Assembly: GCF_000590885.1 (NCBI RefSeq)
Contig: NZ_JFHN01000063.1
Location: 118,653-182,652 of the forward strand
DNA: 64,000 bases
Direction of reading: 5' to 3'
From: Erwinia mallotivora
GTDB lineage: Bacteria > Pseudomonadota > Gammaproteobacteria > Enterobacterales > Enterobacteriaceae
Notes under the pieces: model-generated
What the model was told of the DNA's origin: nothing
Seen by the model: the letters and a program-made list of their open reading frames with translations, nothing else
Databases searched by the model: none
Shown: in pieces, positions 1 to 10,955 of the stretch
Layout: each line of letters begins with the position of its first letter
Position numbering within the stretch: position 1 is the first letter of the stretch
Program-made: the position numbers and the translations under genes

Positions 1-616
1 GCGCCAGTGCCAGACCATTATAAATACGTCGGATTTTTTGCCGGGCAGCGCCGTGCTGCTCACACAGCCAGCACAGATTGTAGTCTGAGACGGTAACCAC
101 GTGGCGGGCATCACGCAGCTTAAGCGCCAGTTGGATATCCTGCGGATAGTGGAAGTAAATGTCTTTTGCATGCGCGGTCAGAGTCCAGCTTATGCCGCTG
201 AATTTTGCCGCCAGACGGGCAACCGTCGCAGCCTGAGTGGCAAAATGCGCATGCAGATGGGTGATTTTTCTTTGCTGTATCAACAGTGCTAACTCAATGC
301 CCTGCGCCAGTTCGTGCACGTCGTGGTTTTTTTCCTCTCTCAGCTTTTCAGTAAAACCCGTCAGGCTGGTCAGCGCATCGCTGACCAACAGCCAGAAAGC
401 GTCCACATTGCGCTGTTTATCCCGCAGGCGAATCAGCGGGGAGCATACTTTGCCAATATCCGCCTGAAACCAGGTTTCCATTACCGGTCCAAGAGCAAAA
501 ATATCCACCTGCATCCCTGCCCGTTCATGAGCCAGAATTTCGTTAACCACAAAAGTCTCCGAAAAACGGGGATAGCGCTTTAAAACATATCCCACCCGCA
601 ACGGCGTTACCTTCAT
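1..616 (-). CDS. Glycosyltransferase family 4-like protein, 3' end beyond window
   Basis: Reading the minus strand from ATG at 616 gives 205 open codons that run off the left edge without a stop. The N-terminus begins MKVTPLRVGYVLKRYPRFSE, the usual start of GT-B glycosyltransferases (GT4-type N-terminal Rossmann domain). HLHAHFA (about residues 118-124) and LTAHAKDIYF (about 141-150) are typical acceptor-side motifs of GT4 enzymes. The ATG overlaps the stop of the upstream glycosyltransferase gene by 4 nt (ATGA at 613-616), so the two genes are translationally coupled. It probably transfers a sugar onto a surface polysaccharide or glycolipid. The nucleotide-sugar binding half is outside the window, so donor and acceptor cannot be inferred. 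Confidence 0.8.
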   Translation of the reverse strand, partial: MKVTPLRVGYVLKRYPRFSETFVVNEILAHERAGMQVDIFALGPVMETWFQADIGKVCSPLIRLRDKQRNVDAFWLLVSDALTSLTGFTEKLREEKNHDVHELAQGIELALLIQQRKITHLHAHFATQAATVARLAAKFSGISWTLTAHAKDIYFHYPQDIQLALKLRDARHVVTVSDYNLCWLCEQHGAARQKIRRIYNGLALA

Positions 617-1809
617 GACACACGCTCCCTGGTTGTTACTCTGTCCGCAAGAATGCTACGCACGCTTTCGCCGATATAATCCAGCCCGCCAAAATCGAGG
701 AGTTCACGCGGATCGGCAAAGTGATGCTGCCGTGCCAGCCAGCGGCTCAATGAACCGACCGTCAGTTGATGGGGATGAATGCAGTCAATCAGGCCCCGTT
801 GAGCCAGCCGCTCAGCTCTGATCCACTGCTCCTGTCGGGGATCGACCCGGGGTACAATCAGCGCATTCTTGTTGAGGGTAAGAATCTCTATCACCGTGTT
901 GTATCCTCCCATCGCCACCACGGCACGGGCATCACGCAGTAAACCCAGTGGTTCTGCAACGAACTCCAGCATTTTCATATGGGGACGTTGCACAACGAGC
1001 TGGCTCAGCGCCTTTCTCTGCGCCGGAGGCATCATTGACCCCGTGACCAGGATGCCCCGGACGCCGACGGGAAATTCTGCCCTGGCGAAAGTTTCAGCAA
1101 GGTGGAAACCATCCTGACCACCGCCCACCAGACAAAGTAAATAAGGAGAAGAGTGAGAAGAGGCGCTGTATGCGGTCAGTCGATGACGATTTGAAGCATC
1201 AAGGTAACCCGTGAAGGCTATTTTTTGCCTGAAGGATAAAGCCGAAAAATATTCCTTACGCAAATCATACAGTGTCTTATCGCCGTAAACCCAAATTGTG
1301 GAATAAAACAAATTAATGGCTGAAGTATTATCCTGTTTACTCCACTGTTTTTTTACTGCTTCAGGACTGTCAATAATATCCCTTAGTCCTAAAACCATAT
1401 GCGTTTTCTTTTTAGTCAGCAGCGGAAGACTAAGATCTAATTCACGCATCGCCCCACGAGGAACATTATCCACCACCATTATATCCGGGGAGAATGCATT
1501 CAACGCTGCATATATTAATTGCGAACGCAATCGAACCAGCGACTTAACATCTTTTCCTAACGAACGGGGGAAATATTTTCCTTCTGACGTCTTAATATAA
1601 GAGGGGAGAATGAGAGAGTCTGCTCCAGCCGGGAGCGCAAAGCTTCCCGCTTCCCGTACCCCTGAGATCAGCAAGACCTCAGCATCGGGGCAAGCTTTGA
1701 GAACAGTCTGACTGAGCAACATATTTCGACGAATATGCCCAAAGCCCATAGTATCGTGCGAATAAAATACGCAGCGAGGTGGCCGTTTTCTCTTGTCGGA
1801 AACATCCAT
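613..1809 (-). CDS. MurG-like GT-B glycosyltransferase
   Basis: 398 aa. The N-terminus (residues about 12-30) contains VFYSHDTMGFGHIRRNM, the glycine/histidine loop seen in MurG/GT28-type and related predicted glycosyltransferases. The C-terminal half carries VAMGGYNTVIEILTL (about 300-315) followed by PRVDPRQEQWIRAERL, matching the donor-binding GGxxT...E and P...Q/E..A pattern of GT28/GT1 enzymes. It forms a two-gene operon with the GT4 gene downstream (4-nt overlap). Product and acceptor are unknown; an exopolysaccharide or glycoside pathway is an inference from the pairing. The start is supported by an AGGA sequence 9 nt upstream of the ATG. In E. coli this position next to hflC is occupied by yjeT/purA, so the operon marks a synteny break. 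Confidence 0.75.
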   Translation of the reverse strand: MDVSDKRKRPPRCVFYSHDTMGFGHIRRNMLLSQTVLKACPDAEVLLISGVREAGSFALPAGADSLILPSYIKTSEGKYFPRSLGKDVKSLVRLRSQLIYAALNAFSPDIMVVDNVPRGAMRELDLSLPLLTKKKTHMVLGLRDIIDSPEAVKKQWSKQDNTSAINLFYSTIWVYGDKTLYDLRKEYFSALSFRQKIAFTGYLDASNRHRLTAYSASSHSSPYLLCLVGGGQDGFHLAETFARAEFPVGVRGILVTGSMMPPAQRKALSQLVVQRPHMKMLEFVAEPLGLLRDARAVVAMGGYNTVIEILTLNKNALIVPRVDPRQEQWIRAERLAQRGLIDCIHPHQLTVGSLSRWLARQHHFADPRELLDFGGLDYIGESVRSILADRVTTRERVS

Positions 1810-2115
1810 TTCCCATCATCCTTTTTTTGATGAAACAATCCTTGTATTACCGCGGGCACCGCAATATTTTCAATCTGATAATAATGCTCTTAATTATTAC
1901 CAACGGCATTCAGCTTGCTGAAATAATCCCACAACAATTAATTACCCGTAATTAATCCAGAAAGAACATTAGAGAAGAAGAGGCTACACAAACCATCCGT
2001 CAGCGTCAATGGCAAAAATACCCAAATATACGCAGGGAATTATTAAATATGTCTGACACGATATTTAATAATTTTCAGTAAAGCACATGGAATAAAAAAG
2101 TTAGCCAGAAATAAG
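1810..2115. other. AT-rich intergenic region with two perfect inverted repeats
   Basis: No convincing gene. It should hold the promoter of the minus-strand glycosyltransferase operon. Two perfect inverted repeats are visible: ATTAATTAC/GTAATTAAT with a 2-nt centre at 1937-1956, and AATTATTAAATAT/ATATTTAATAATT with a 10-nt spacer at 2038-2073. The first looks like an operator; the second could be an operator or an AT-rich hairpin. Confidence 0.5.
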
Positions 2116-2150
2116 CAAAAAAAAACCGGGAATATAACTATTCCCGGTTT
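2116..2150 (-). terminator. Rho-independent terminator after hflC
   Basis: Inverted repeat AAACCGGGAAT / ATTCCCGGTTT (arms 2123-2133 and 2140-2150, 6-nt loop). In the minus direction the stem is followed by an uninterrupted U-run (A-run 2117-2125 on the plus strand). It sits about 20 nt past the hflC stop and closes the long amiB-to-hflC transcription unit. Confidence 0.9.
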
Positions 2151-2168
2151 ATGTTAATGCCAACTTAA

Positions 2169-3179
2169 TCAGTGACCGTTAGCACTGCTGGCAGGCGATT
2201 TCATAAAGCGGAAGAAATCACTGTCCGGGCTCAGCACCATGACATCCTGATTATTTCTGAAGCTGTTTTCATAAGCTCGTAAGCTACGAATAAAGGCATA
2301 AAAGTCCGGATCCTGGCTGAAAGCATCAGCAAACAGTTTAGCGGCTTCCGCATCCCCCTCACCACGGGTGATCAGGGCCGTACGCTGCGCTTCCGCCAGC
2401 GTGCGCGTCACTTCGTAATCAGCGGTAGCCCGCAGTTTTTCGGCCTCTTCCTGTCCCTGAGAACGCTGGCTACGGGCAACAGCCTCACGTTCGGCGCGCA
2501 TACGGTTGTAGATCGCATCAGACACTTCGGTAGGCAGGTTGATCTGCTTGATGCGCACATCCATCACCTGAATCCCCAGCGCCGCCATACTGTTTGGATT
2601 GATTGCTGGCTCTTTGCTGGTGGTCTCACGTTCCACACGAGCCGCCACTGAAGCGATAGCATCATCCGCTGCCGGGGTGGCAATTTCGTCATCCTGACCG
2701 GCACTTCCGGTATTCAGCGCATCCCGAACGTCCGTCGTCAGCCGTCCGCGGGAATCCGTAACGATATCTTTGACATCCAGACGCCCAATTTCAGAGCGCA
2801 GACGGTCACTGAATTTGCGTTTTAACAGCACTTCAGCCTGAGAAACATCGCCACCGCCAGTCGCCAGGTAGTAACGGCTGAAGTCGCTGATGCGCCACTT
2901 GATGTAGGAATCAACGATCAGGTCTTTTTTCTCTTTGGTGACAAAACGGTCCGCCTGGTTGTCCATGGTCTGAATACGTGCATCCAGCGACTTCACCGAC
3001 TCGAGGAATGGAATCTTGAAATGCAGACCCGGTTCATAGACCAGTGGCTTGTTCTCGCTGTCACGCAGGACCTTGCCAAAACGCATCACGATGCCACGCT
3101 GGCCTTCCTGCACAACAAACAGTGACGCGTAGAGCACCACCAGTACAACAATCAGCACTCTGATTAATGGCTTACGCAT
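2169..3179 (-). CDS. hflC: HflC, SPFH/prohibitin-domain FtsH regulator
   Basis: 336 aa, close to the E. coli protein length. One N-terminal transmembrane segment (residues about 5-24, LIRVLIVVLVVLYASLFVV) is followed by an SPFH/band-7 domain starting with QEGQRGIVMRFGKVL. HflC pairs with HflK to form the periplasm-facing cage that surrounds the FtsH protease and modulates degradation of membrane proteins. The gene lies 3 nt after hflK, in the same order as in E. coli. The alanine/glutamate-rich region after the SPFH core (around EAEKLRATADYEVTRTLAEA) is the usual coiled-coil stalk. A strong terminator follows. Confidence 0.97.
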   Translation of the reverse strand: MRKPLIRVLIVVLVVLYASLFVVQEGQRGIVMRFGKVLRDSENKPLVYEPGLHFKIPFLESVKSLDARIQTMDNQADRFVTKEKKDLIVDSYIKWRISDFSRYYLATGGGDVSQAEVLLKRKFSDRLRSEIGRLDVKDIVTDSRGRLTTDVRDALNTGSAGQDDEIATPAADDAIASVAARVERETTSKEPAINPNSMAALGIQVMDVRIKQINLPTEVSDAIYNRMRAEREAVARSQRSQGQEEAEKLRATADYEVTRTLAEAQRTALITRGEGDAEAAKLFADAFSQDPDFYAFIRSLRAYENSFRNNQDVMVLSPDSDFFRFMKSPASSANGH

Positions 3180-3182
3180 CGC

Positions 3183-4424
3183 TTACTCTCCCCCTGCGCG
3201 CTGGGTATCGTTGCGCTGAGCATTTGCCCTGCGCTGCTCCATGAAACTGGCCGAACCGTTTGATGAGCTGTTGTTACTACTGACATCACCGTTACTGGTA
3301 GCCGGAGGCAGGCGAAGCAGACTGTTACTGCCGCTATCCTGTGCCGTGCTGGTTTTTACACCACCCTGACCGCGCATCAGTTGATCCAGCGGTAATACCA
3401 TCAGGTTACTACCCTTGTCATTGACCAGCACTTTACGGGTATGGCTGAGCACGCTCTCCATAGTTTCAATGTACAGACGCTCGCGAGTGATTTGCGGCGC
3501 AGATTTATACTCCGGCAGAATCCGTGCAAAGCGATCCACTTCCCCCTGCGCTTCCAGCACCGTGCGGGTTTTGTACGCCCGCGCCTCTTCCAGAATACGT
3601 TGCGCCTGACCATTCGCACGTGGTTGTACTTCATTAGCGTAAGCTTCGGCCTCACGCACGTACTGTTCCCGATTTTCACGTGCGGCGATAGCATCGTCGA
3701 ACGCAGCCTTCACCTCTTCAGGTGGACGGGCTGCCTGGAAGTTAACGTCTAACAGGGTGATCCCCATATCGTAAGGACGAATCGTTTCCTCCAGCTCACG
3801 CTGAGTATCACTGCGCACCACCGTACGCCCCTCAGTCAGGATACGATCCATGGTTGAGCGACCAATTACCCCGCGCAGGGCACTGTCGGTAGCCTGGCGC
3901 AGACTGTCATCAGCACTGGTCACCGCGAACAGATATCGCTCAGGATTCGTTACGCGGTACTGCACGTTCATTTCAACCCGCACGACGTTTTCATCTGAAG
4001 TCAACATGGTGCCTGAGGCAGCCAGTTCACGAACGGCTTCGACATTGACCGCACGGACCTCATCGATAAAGGTCGGTTTCCAGTTAAGCCCTGGCTCGAC
4101 CAGGTGGCTGAACTTACCAAAGCGCGTTACCACTCCGCGCTCTGCCTCTTTAATGGTATAAAAGCCGCTCCCTGCCCAAATCACCACGGCAGCGACCACC
4201 ACAATACCAATGGCCCGACTACCAAATCCCGGAGTTTTCTGCCCGCCGCTTTTACCGCCGCCAAAACCACCCAGCTTTTTGCTCAGCTTGCGAAAGATAT
4301 CATCCAAATCAGGTGGCCCTTTGTCACGACCTCCTTTGTTTCCCCCAGAGTTGCCGCCTTGATTATTGCTGCTTCCCCACGGGTCGCGGTCCTGTCCGTT
4401 ATTACCGGGCTGATTCCACGCCAT
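3183..4424 (-). CDS. hflK: HflK, SPFH/prohibitin-domain FtsH regulator
   Basis: 413 aa. The N-terminal cytoplasmic tail is rich in Gly/Asn/Asp (MAWNQPGNNGQDRDPWG), followed by one transmembrane segment (about 71-90) and an SPFH domain beginning EAERGVVTRFGKF. The C-terminal tail is rich in Ser/Asn and Gln/Arg, as in the family. Partner of HflC in the HflKC-FtsH complex of the inner membrane. It is followed directly by hflC (3-nt gap), indicating co-translation. Upstream lies hflX, as in E. coli. Confidence 0.97.
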   Translation of the reverse strand: MAWNQPGNNGQDRDPWGSSNNQGGNSGGNKGGRDKGPPDLDDIFRKLSKKLGGFGGGKSGGQKTPGFGSRAIGIVVVAAVVIWAGSGFYTIKEAERGVVTRFGKFSHLVEPGLNWKPTFIDEVRAVNVEAVRELAASGTMLTSDENVVRVEMNVQYRVTNPERYLFAVTSADDSLRQATDSALRGVIGRSTMDRILTEGRTVVRSDTQRELEETIRPYDMGITLLDVNFQAARPPEEVKAAFDDAIAARENREQYVREAEAYANEVQPRANGQAQRILEEARAYKTRTVLEAQGEVDRFARILPEYKSAPQITRERLYIETMESVLSHTRKVLVNDKGSNLMVLPLDQLMRGQGGVKTSTAQDSGSNSLLRLPPATSNGDVSSNNSSSNGSASFMEQRRANAQRNDTQRAGGE

Positions 4425-4490
4425 GTTTGTGCTCCATTATTAGTGTGTGCGGTGTTGTCCCAAAGCCGGGACAGGCATCAGGCCAAATCG

Positions 4491-5771
4491 CTAAACAATG
4501 TAATTCACCAGCCCTGGCTCCTGTTTACACAGTCGCCGCCAGTCGACAACAGGCATACGCACAGCCAACCCCACGCTGCCATCATCCTCATTCCACTCTT
4601 TTTCGATCGCCTGCAACTGATAAAAACGGCTGCGCAGCCGCCCTGCCTCTGGCGGCAAACGTAATGCATATTCGGCAATTTCCCCCGCCAGTCGCTCGGT
4701 CAGCGCCTGGAACAACAGCGGAACGCCCTCGCCCGTTTGCGCGGACAGCCAAACGCGAACGGGCAGATTCTCTTCGTTACGATCGATTCTGGGAACAAAG
4801 TTCTCCAGCATGTCGATTTTGTTCATTATTTGCAGCGTGGGGATCTCATCAGATTCAATCTCTGTCAGAACGTCCTCCACCGCCGCGATATTCTCATCAA
4901 TGCGCAGGTCTGCCGCATCAATCACATGCAACAACAGCGTTGCCTGACGGGTTTCCTGCAAGGTGGCTTTGAATGCTGCAACCAGGTCATGGGGCAGATG
5001 GCGAATAAAGCCTACCGTATCAGCCAGCACCACTTCCCCGACATCAGCGACGTCGATTCTGCGAAGGGTCGGGTCCAGGGTGGCAAACAGCTGATCGGCA
5101 GCATAAACCTCTGCCGAGGTCAGGCAGTTAAACAGGGTGGATTTACCGGCGTTGGTATAACCAACCAGCGAGATTGTTGGCACGTCCGCTTTGTTACGGG
5201 CCTGTCTGCCCTGATCACGCTGTTTTTCTACCCGCTCAAGGCGGGAAAGGATTAGGGTAATACGATTGCGCAACAGGCGACGGTCGGTTTCAAGCTGGGT
5301 TTCACCCGGCCCACGCAGACCAATACCCCCTTTCTGGCGCTCAAGGTGAGTCCATCCGCGAACCAGTCGCGTGGCCAGATGGCGAAGCTGAGCCAGCTCT
5401 ACCTGCAATTTACCTTCATGAGTTCGCGCCCGTTGGGCAAAGATATCGAGAATAAGCCCCGTGCGATCGATAACACGGCATTCGCACAGTGCTTCCAGAT
5501 TACGTTCCTGGGCCGGGCTGAGGGCATGATCAAACAGCACCACTGACGCGCCGCTGCTTTTTACTGCTTCAGCAATCTCAACAGCCTTTCCTTCACCGAC
5601 AAAATATTTAGGATGGGGGGCTTTACGGCTGCCTGTCACCACCCTCAGCGCATCAACGCCCGCAGAAGACACCAGGGTTTCGAATTCCTGAAGATCTTCC
5701 ATATCTTTGTCCTGGGAAAAGTAGATGTGAACCAGTACGGCCTGCTCACCAGCATCATAACGGTCAAACAA
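4491..5771 (-). CDS. hflX: HflX, ribosome-splitting GTPase
   Basis: 426 aa, full length. The HflX N-terminal domain begins [18 protein letters not shown], nearly identical to the E. coli start, and includes the HflX-specific stretch [18 protein letters not shown] (about 156-173). The Obg/Era-type G domain has G1 [10 protein letters not shown]3 DTVGF and G4 NKID. HflX binds stalled 70S ribosomes and splits them under heat or other stress. The gene sits in the hfq-hflX-hflK-hflC unit. Confidence 0.97.
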   Translation of the reverse strand: MFDRYDAGEQAVLVHIYFSQDKDMEDLQEFETLVSSAGVDALRVVTGSRKAPHPKYFVGEGKAVEIAEAVKSSGASVVLFDHALSPAQERNLEALCECRVIDRTGLILDIFAQRARTHEGKLQVELAQLRHLATRLVRGWTHLERQKGGIGLRGPGETQLETDRRLLRNRITLILSRLERVEKQRDQGRQARNKADVPTISLVGYTNAGKSTLFNCLTSAEVYAADQLFATLDPTLRRIDVADVGEVVLADTVGFIRHLPHDLVAAFKATLQETRQATLLLHVIDAADLRIDENIAAVEDVLTEIESDEIPTLQIMNKIDMLENFVPRIDRNEENLPVRVWLSAQTGEGVPLLFQALTERLAGEIAEYALRLPPEAGRLRSRFYQLQAIEKEWNEDDGSVGLAVRMPVVDWRRLCKQEPGLVNYIV

Positions 5772-5967
5772 ACTTATAACCTCTCAGAACCTTGTTATAT
5801 CTGCTACGCGATGGCCACACTACGTTGAATCAGAGTCAAAATGCGCGTTAAACGACGTCTTAAGAGCATCATCTTAGCCACGTCAGAATGATGGGCCAGA
5901 TCGAGCGAAAAGAAGATTGCCAGGACGGAGCCAGGAAAACCTGCGGGACCCGTCCTGAAAACAGTGT

Positions 5968-6279
5968 TTACTCTGCGTCTTCACCGTCTTGCTGAGGCTG
6001 AGAAGAAGCCCCCTGATTGCTGCCACCGTGATGATAGTTATTGCTTCCGCCACCCGCGTTGTTACTGTGATGGGAAACCGGACGGGACGGAACAACGGTA
6101 GAGATAGCATGTTTGTACACCATCTGGCTCACCGTGTTCTTCAATAAAATAACAAATTGGTCAAACGACTCGATCTGGCCCTGTAGTTTGATACCGTTTA
6201 CCAAATAAATCGAAACCGGAACACGTTCACGACGCAGTGCGTTCAAGAACGGATCTTGCAATGATTGCCCCTTAGCCAT
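5968..6279 (-). CDS. hfq: Hfq, RNA chaperone
   Basis: 103 aa. Residues 1-65 form the Sm-like fold: [20 protein letters not shown], then the Sm1 strand with [19 protein letters not shown] and the Sm2 motif YKHAIST (proximal-face residues of the family). The C-terminal tail is rich in Ser/Asn/Gly/His and Gln, as in enterobacterial Hfq. The hexamer matches small RNAs to target mRNAs. It lies between miaA and hflX, its standard place. About 200 nt without a gene separate it from hflX; no obvious terminator is seen there. Confidence 0.97.
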   Translation of the reverse strand: MAKGQSLQDPFLNALRRERVPVSIYLVNGIKLQGQIESFDQFVILLKNTVSQMVYKHAISTVVPSRPVSHHSNNAGGGSNNYHHGGSNQGASSQPQQDGEDAE

Positions 6280-6379
6280 TCTATCTTTTCCTTATATGCT
6301 TGTTGTTTACTACTTAAGGGCCTTCGCCCTGAAAAACTGCGTAAAAATTTGCGCACGATAACGTACCAATTGTACACAA

Positions 6380-7330
6380 TCACCCAGGCTTCGCACTAAG
6401 AACCTGTAACACATCAGCCAGCGCGGCATCAGGATGTTCGCTGTCCAACCAGTGGACACCCTCCCAACCACGAAGCCAGGTCATCTGACGCTTAGCCAGT
6501 TGCCGGGTCGCACAAATTCCCCGATAAACCATTTCATCGTAATCGATTTCGCCTGACAGATATGACCACATCTGACGATAACCAACACAACGAACGGAAG
6601 GCATATCCGTATGCAAATCACCCCGTGCGAACAGCTCACGAGCTTCTGTTTCAAACCCTGACGCTAACATCTGCTGAAAACGCAACTCAATACGCTGATG
6701 AATGAGCTCACGTTGCCGGGGAGCAATCGCAAACTGGACAACATCGTATGGCAAAGCCTCACCGGACGTTTTAGTCAGCTCCGTTAAAGTTTTACCCGAA
6801 ATAAAAAAAACTTCCAGTGCTCGCGAGAGTCTCTGGGGATCATTCGGATGAATACGATTTCCAGCCGTGGGATCTATGCCACATAACTGACGGTGAAGGG
6901 CATCCCACCCCTTCTCACTTGCCATTTGCTCTATATGCTGGCGCACTTGCGGATCTGCCGGGGGCAACGGCGACAATCCTTCCAGCAGCGCTTTGTAATA
7001 GAGCATCGTGCCACCAACAAGCAACGGAATACGCCCACTTTGGGTAATGTCCGCCATTTCTGCCAGCGCATCCCGACGAAACTCTGCTGCCGAATACGCT
7101 TCAGCAGGGTCACGGATGTCCAGCAAACGATGAGGTGCCAACCGCAGCTCCTGCGCAGAAGGTTTGGCTGTACCAATATCCATTCCCCGATAAATCAGCG
7201 CTGAATCAACACTAATCAACTCAACCGGCAACTGCTGACGCAAAGCTATTGCCAGCGCTGTTTTACCGGAGGCCGTTGGCCCCATCAAAAAAATGGCCTT
7301 TGGGCGGCCAGCCTTACCAGTTTCACTCAT
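6380..7330 (-). CDS. miaA: MiaA, tRNA dimethylallyltransferase
   Basis: 316 aa. P-loop [14 protein letters not shown] near residue 17, the [16 protein letters not shown] region that contacts substrate, and the C-terminal domain containing [14 protein letters not shown] are all present. It transfers the dimethylallyl group to N6 of A37 in tRNAs reading UNN codons. Its start overlaps the mutL stop by 8 nt (7323-7330), so it is translationally coupled to mutL. hfq follows. Confidence 0.97.
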   Translation of the reverse strand: MSETGKAGRPKAIFLMGPTASGKTALAIALRQQLPVELISVDSALIYRGMDIGTAKPSAQELRLAPHRLLDIRDPAEAYSAAEFRRDALAEMADITQSGRIPLLVGGTMLYYKALLEGLSPLPPADPQVRQHIEQMASEKGWDALHRQLCGIDPTAGNRIHPNDPQRLSRALEVFFISGKTLTELTKTSGEALPYDVVQFAIAPRQRELIHQRIELRFQQMLASGFETEARELFARGDLHTDMPSVRCVGYRQMWSYLSGEIDYDEMVYRGICATRQLAKRQMTWLRGWEGVHWLDSEHPDAALADVLQVLSAKPG

Positions 7331-9203
7331 GCTTCAGGGCGTTCATCGCCAGTTCAATATCAACGTGTTGTACTAAGCCAGAAGGTGGCGATGTAACCAG
7401 TTGTGGGCAAAGCCTTTCGACTTCAGCCAGCAATGCTATCGCCTGCGAGTGATTCCAGTGCGGTTGTTCGACTACCGAATGCCGTGCCAACCATTGCACC
7501 ATCTGGCTCGCCGATACATCCTGTTGTCGGGCGAGATAGCCTAACAGGTCTGGAATCAAGTTTTGTAAATTTTGTTGTCGCAATGGTAAAGGTACAGCGC
7601 GCAGCGTGACGTGTTGCCCGTCAGGCAACAGTTCAATCCCCATCTGAATCAACAGGGATGAGTAGCGTTCAAGCGCATCACGTTCTGCTTTATCTGACCT
7701 GATTCGTACCGGGATGAGCAACGGCTGCGCTTTTAATCCCTCTTTACCGGGATCCAGCTGCGCCTGCTTCAGCCAGCGATCGGCCACTGTTAACGAGATC
7801 AGCGCCAGACTCCCCTTCGTCTCCACCAGCGCATAACATTCGTGCATCACTGCCAGCACCCGTCCAAAGCTCTGGCTGTGGCCACTTAACGGAGCCGGTA
7901 CGGCATCGGATGAAACAGGATGATTCTTTGCTAAAGCACTGTGGCTTTTCGCAGGTTGCGGTTGGGTTTGCAGCAATTGCTGATATGCCGCCCCCTCCCT
8001 TTTTTGATACGCCGGTTCCTGTCGTGGCCAACTGCCGGATGCCGTTTTGTTTCCTGTCTTAGCCTGCCACTGAGCTGGCGTGCTCTCTCTGGCCTCATGA
8101 GTTTGCGGCGGGCCAGAGGAGGCAAAGTGATTTGTGCCGGCAGCCTGACGATTTTCTGGCTGCCAGCGCCCGGCGGGTGCTTCAACCGCAGGCAGGACTT
8201 CAGCCCCGGTATGCTGAAGAACGCTGCTCACCCCCTGATAAATGAAATCATGCACCAGCCTGGATTGATGAAAGCGCACTTCATGCTTGGCCGGATGCAC
8301 GTTGACATCGACCTGATGAGGATCAATTTGCAGGTAGAGAACATAGGCAGGTTGATGCTCATCGCCCAGCTTATCCTGATAAGCCTGGCGAATAGCATGG
8401 TTGATCAGTCGGTCACGCATCATCCGGCCGTTGACATAGCAATATTGCAGGTCGGTGATACTCCTGGAACCAGCAGGATCGGCCACCCAGCCGTGTAGCG
8501 CCAGGTCACCATGCTGCCACTCAATCGCCAGCGCGTGGTTAAGAAATGCCGTGCCACAAATCGAACCCAGTCGTCGCTCGCGCTGACTGTTTTCAGTTAC
8601 GCCACGATACTGCCGCATCAGCTTACCGTTATGACTGAGTGAGAAGGCCACATCAAAGCGCGCCAGTGCAATGCGCCGAATGATTTCGTCGATATGCGTA
8701 AATTCGGTCTTTTCAGTACGCATAAATTTACGACGGGCGGGGGTGTTGTAGAACAGGTCCAGCACTTCCAGCGTACTACCGGGTGGATGGGCGGCAGGCT
8801 TGATGCTTACCTCCATATTGCGTCCTTCAGCATAGGCCTGCCATGCTTCAGTTTGCGCTGTGGTCCGCGAAGTCAGCGTCAGGCGGGATACAGAACTGAT
8901 ACTGGCTAACGCTTCGCCCCGAAAACCGAGGCTCATAATGGCTTCCAGATCGTCGAGCGTGGCAATTTTACTGGTGGCGTGGCGAGCCAGCGCCATCGCC
9001 AGCTCATCTTTTCCAATACCACAGCCGTTATCACGGATGCGGATCAGTTTTGCGCCACCTTTTTCGATTTCAATATCAATCCGGGTCGCTCCGGCATCCA
9101 AGCTGTTTTCCACCAGCTCTTTCACCACCGACGCCGGACGTTCAACCACTTCACCCGCCGCTATCTGGTTAGCCAGTTGGGGAGGTAACACCTGAATCGG
9201 CAT
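7323..9203 (-). CDS. mutL: MutL, DNA mismatch repair ATPase
   Basis: 626 aa. The N-terminal GHKL ATPase has [20 protein letters not shown] with the Bergerat-fold Glu/Asn, DNGCGIG, and [13 protein letters not shown]. The transducer domain includes [15 protein letters not shown] low-complexity Gln/Ala/Pro-rich linker (about 345-430) precedes the C-terminal dimerisation domain beginning near [15 protein letters not shown]. There is no DQHAAHER endonuclease motif, as expected for an enterobacterial MutL that relies on MutH. It links MutS mismatch recognition to MutH and UvrD. Confidence 0.97.
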   Translation of the reverse strand: MPIQVLPPQLANQIAAGEVVERPASVVKELVENSLDAGATRIDIEIEKGGAKLIRIRDNGCGIGKDELAMALARHATSKIATLDDLEAIMSLGFRGEALASISSVSRLTLTSRTTAQTEAWQAYAEGRNMEVSIKPAAHPPGSTLEVLDLFYNTPARRKFMRTEKTEFTHIDEIIRRIALARFDVAFSLSHNGKLMRQYRGVTENSQRERRLGSICGTAFLNHALAIEWQHGDLALHGWVADPAGSRSITDLQYCYVNGRMMRDRLINHAIRQAYQDKLGDEHQPAYVLYLQIDPHQVDVNVHPAKHEVRFHQSRLVHDFIYQGVSSVLQHTGAEVLPAVEAPAGRWQPENRQAAGTNHFASSGPPQTHEARESTPAQWQAKTGNKTASGSWPRQEPAYQKREGAAYQQLLQTQPQPAKSHSALAKNHPVSSDAVPAPLSGHSQSFGRVLAVMHECYALVETKGSLALISLTVADRWLKQAQLDPGKEGLKAQPLLIPVRIRSDKAERDALERYSSLLIQMGIELLPDGQHVTLRAVPLPLRQQNLQNLIPDLLGYLARQQDVSASQMVQWLARHSVVEQPHWNHSQAIALLAEVERLCPQLVTSPPSGLVQHVDIELAMNALKHE

Positions 9204-9281
9204 AATGAAATTCCTTGCTGTTCAATAATGAGACAGAGAATCGGTCATTCCGGATATCAATGGCAGCCAGATCCCACCCGA

Positions 9282-10955
9282 TTACGAGGCCGGAATAATC
9301 AACGTCTGCCCCAGCATGACGTTCTGCGACTTCATATTATTTGCCTGCTGAATCGCCTTTGGGCTGACGCCATAATGCGCCGCGATCGCCGTTAGCGAAT
9401 CCCCTCGAACCACTTTATGCCTGACAGGTTTTTTCGCCTGCGACACACTGGCAGCTTTGGATATGCTGCTGCCCGCAGGTACTTTCAACCGCTGGCCTAC
9501 CCAGACCACATCATTTTTCAACGTATTCATGCCACGCAACGTTGCGGTGCTGACGCCATAATGGGCCGCAATCCCTGACAACGTTTCCCCGCGTTTTACC
9601 ACATGGCGGCTAACCACCCCAGAATATTGCGTGTTCACCGGAGCAGGGTTAGTTTCAACGTTAACCACCGCTGCGGACTGCAACGGCCGGTTTTCCTCCT
9701 TTGGGACAGATTGCAGCGGATGCGCCAGGAAGTAGTTACGGAGTCCTTTATAAATCGACTCGGCAATCTTCTGCTGGTAAGCGCTACTGCCGAGCAGTCG
9801 CTCCTCCGAAGGGTTACTGATAAAACCGGTTTCCACCAGCAATGAAGGGATATCCGGCGAACGCAATACGCCCAGACTGGCGTGTTCTGGTCGGCGCTTG
9901 TGCAGTGCACCAACACGCTGAAGCTGGGCGATGACTTTTACCGCCACATCATAACCAACCCGCTGGGAGTGGCCGAACTGCAAATCAAGTACCGCCTGGC
10001 TGAGGTAAGGATCCGCCTGACTGTTCGCCAGCAAGTCACCCGCACCACCTAACAGCTCTGACTGCTTCTCATGCTGTTCCAGCCACCCCGCCATCTCACT
10101 GTTAGCGCGGCGGTTGGACAATACCCATACCGATGCACCGGAAGCGCTGCGGTTAGGGGCGGCATCGGCATGAATTGACACCAGCAGATTAGCATTTTGT
10201 TTACGTGCCACATCAGAACGGCCCATCACAGAGATGAAATAGTCACCATCACGGGTCATCACGCCTTTAAACATGGGGTCGTCATTCAGCAATGCCTTAA
10301 GTTTACGGGCAATGGCAATAGTGACATTTTTCTCCTTCAGGCCACCGGCCCCAATCGCGCCGGGGTCCTGCCCGCCATGGCCGGCATCAATAGCCACGAT
10401 TACCACATCATTGGCCGAACGAGCGCTCCGTCCCGGTGCCACAACGCGGTCGCCGCTGGTCACTGCGGTGACAGGATTACCCTTGAAAGGATTTTCCGCA
10501 GGCGCAGAGGATGCCGGACGGGAAACAGAGCTGACTTCAGCCGGCGCTGATGAAGCTTTTACTGGCTGAGTTCCACTAATGGTGAATACGACGTTATAAC
10601 TACTGCCCTGGCGCTGTGTCACCGCTCGGGTTTTAGCAGGCTGAGTCAGCTCAAACACCAGACGAATGCTCTGATTGTCTTTAGGCTGGCTTGAACGGAT
10701 GCGTTTAACAATGTTCTCGCCACTGAACGTCAGCGGCAGGCCCTTCACAACGCCACTTTGACGAATGTCCAGCACGACCCGATTTGGGTTATGCAACGGG
10801 AAAAAACCATATACCGGCTGACCATTGAAACTGAGGGTTACCGTTGCCTGGTTGTTGCCGTTTGCCACCTTAATATCAGCAAGATTTGCCGCCAGACTCG
10901 AAAAAGTCGCCAGTATCAGTACCAGTAAAAAACCAAACTTCATCCGCAACATCAT
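9282..10955 (-). CDS. amiB: AmiB, periplasmic N-acetylmuramoyl-L-alanine amidase with two LysM repeats
   Basis: 557 aa. Signal peptide at residues 1 to about 22 (hydrophobic core [15 protein letters not shown]), then an AMIN domain, then an Amidase_3 zinc amidase starting [18 protein letters not shown] with later VSIHADAA and the catalytic glutamate in LVETGFISN. Two C-terminal LysM repeats follow ([15 protein letters not shown] and [15 protein letters not shown]), separated by about 70 residues. The protein cleaves septal peptidoglycan during daughter-cell separation and is activated by EnvC in E. coli. Its start overlaps the tsaE stop by one base (TAATG at 10953-10957), so it is coupled. 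It is longer than the E. coli enzyme, mainly through the linker and the second LysM. Confidence 0.95.
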   Translation of the reverse strand: MMLRMKFGFLLVLILATFSSLAANLADIKVANGNNQATVTLSFNGQPVYGFFPLHNPNRVVLDIRQSGVVKGLPLTFSGENIVKRIRSSQPKDNQSIRLVFELTQPAKTRAVTQRQGSSYNVVFTISGTQPVKASSAPAEVSSVSRPASSAPAENPFKGNPVTAVTSGDRVVAPGRSARSANDVVIVAIDAGHGGQDPGAIGAGGLKEKNVTIAIARKLKALLNDDPMFKGVMTRDGDYFISVMGRSDVARKQNANLLVSIHADAAPNRSASGASVWVLSNRRANSEMAGWLEQHEKQSELLGGAGDLLANSQADPYLSQAVLDLQFGHSQRVGYDVAVKVIAQLQRVGALHKRRPEHASLGVLRSPDIPSLLVETGFISNPSEERLLGSSAYQQKIAESIYKGLRNYFLAHPLQSVPKEENRPLQSAAVVNVETNPAPVNTQYSGVVSRHVVKRGETLSGIAAHYGVSTATLRGMNTLKNDVVWVGQRLKVPAGSSISKAASVSQAKKPVRHKVVRGDSLTAIAAHYGVSPKAIQQANNMKSQNVMLGQTLIIPAS

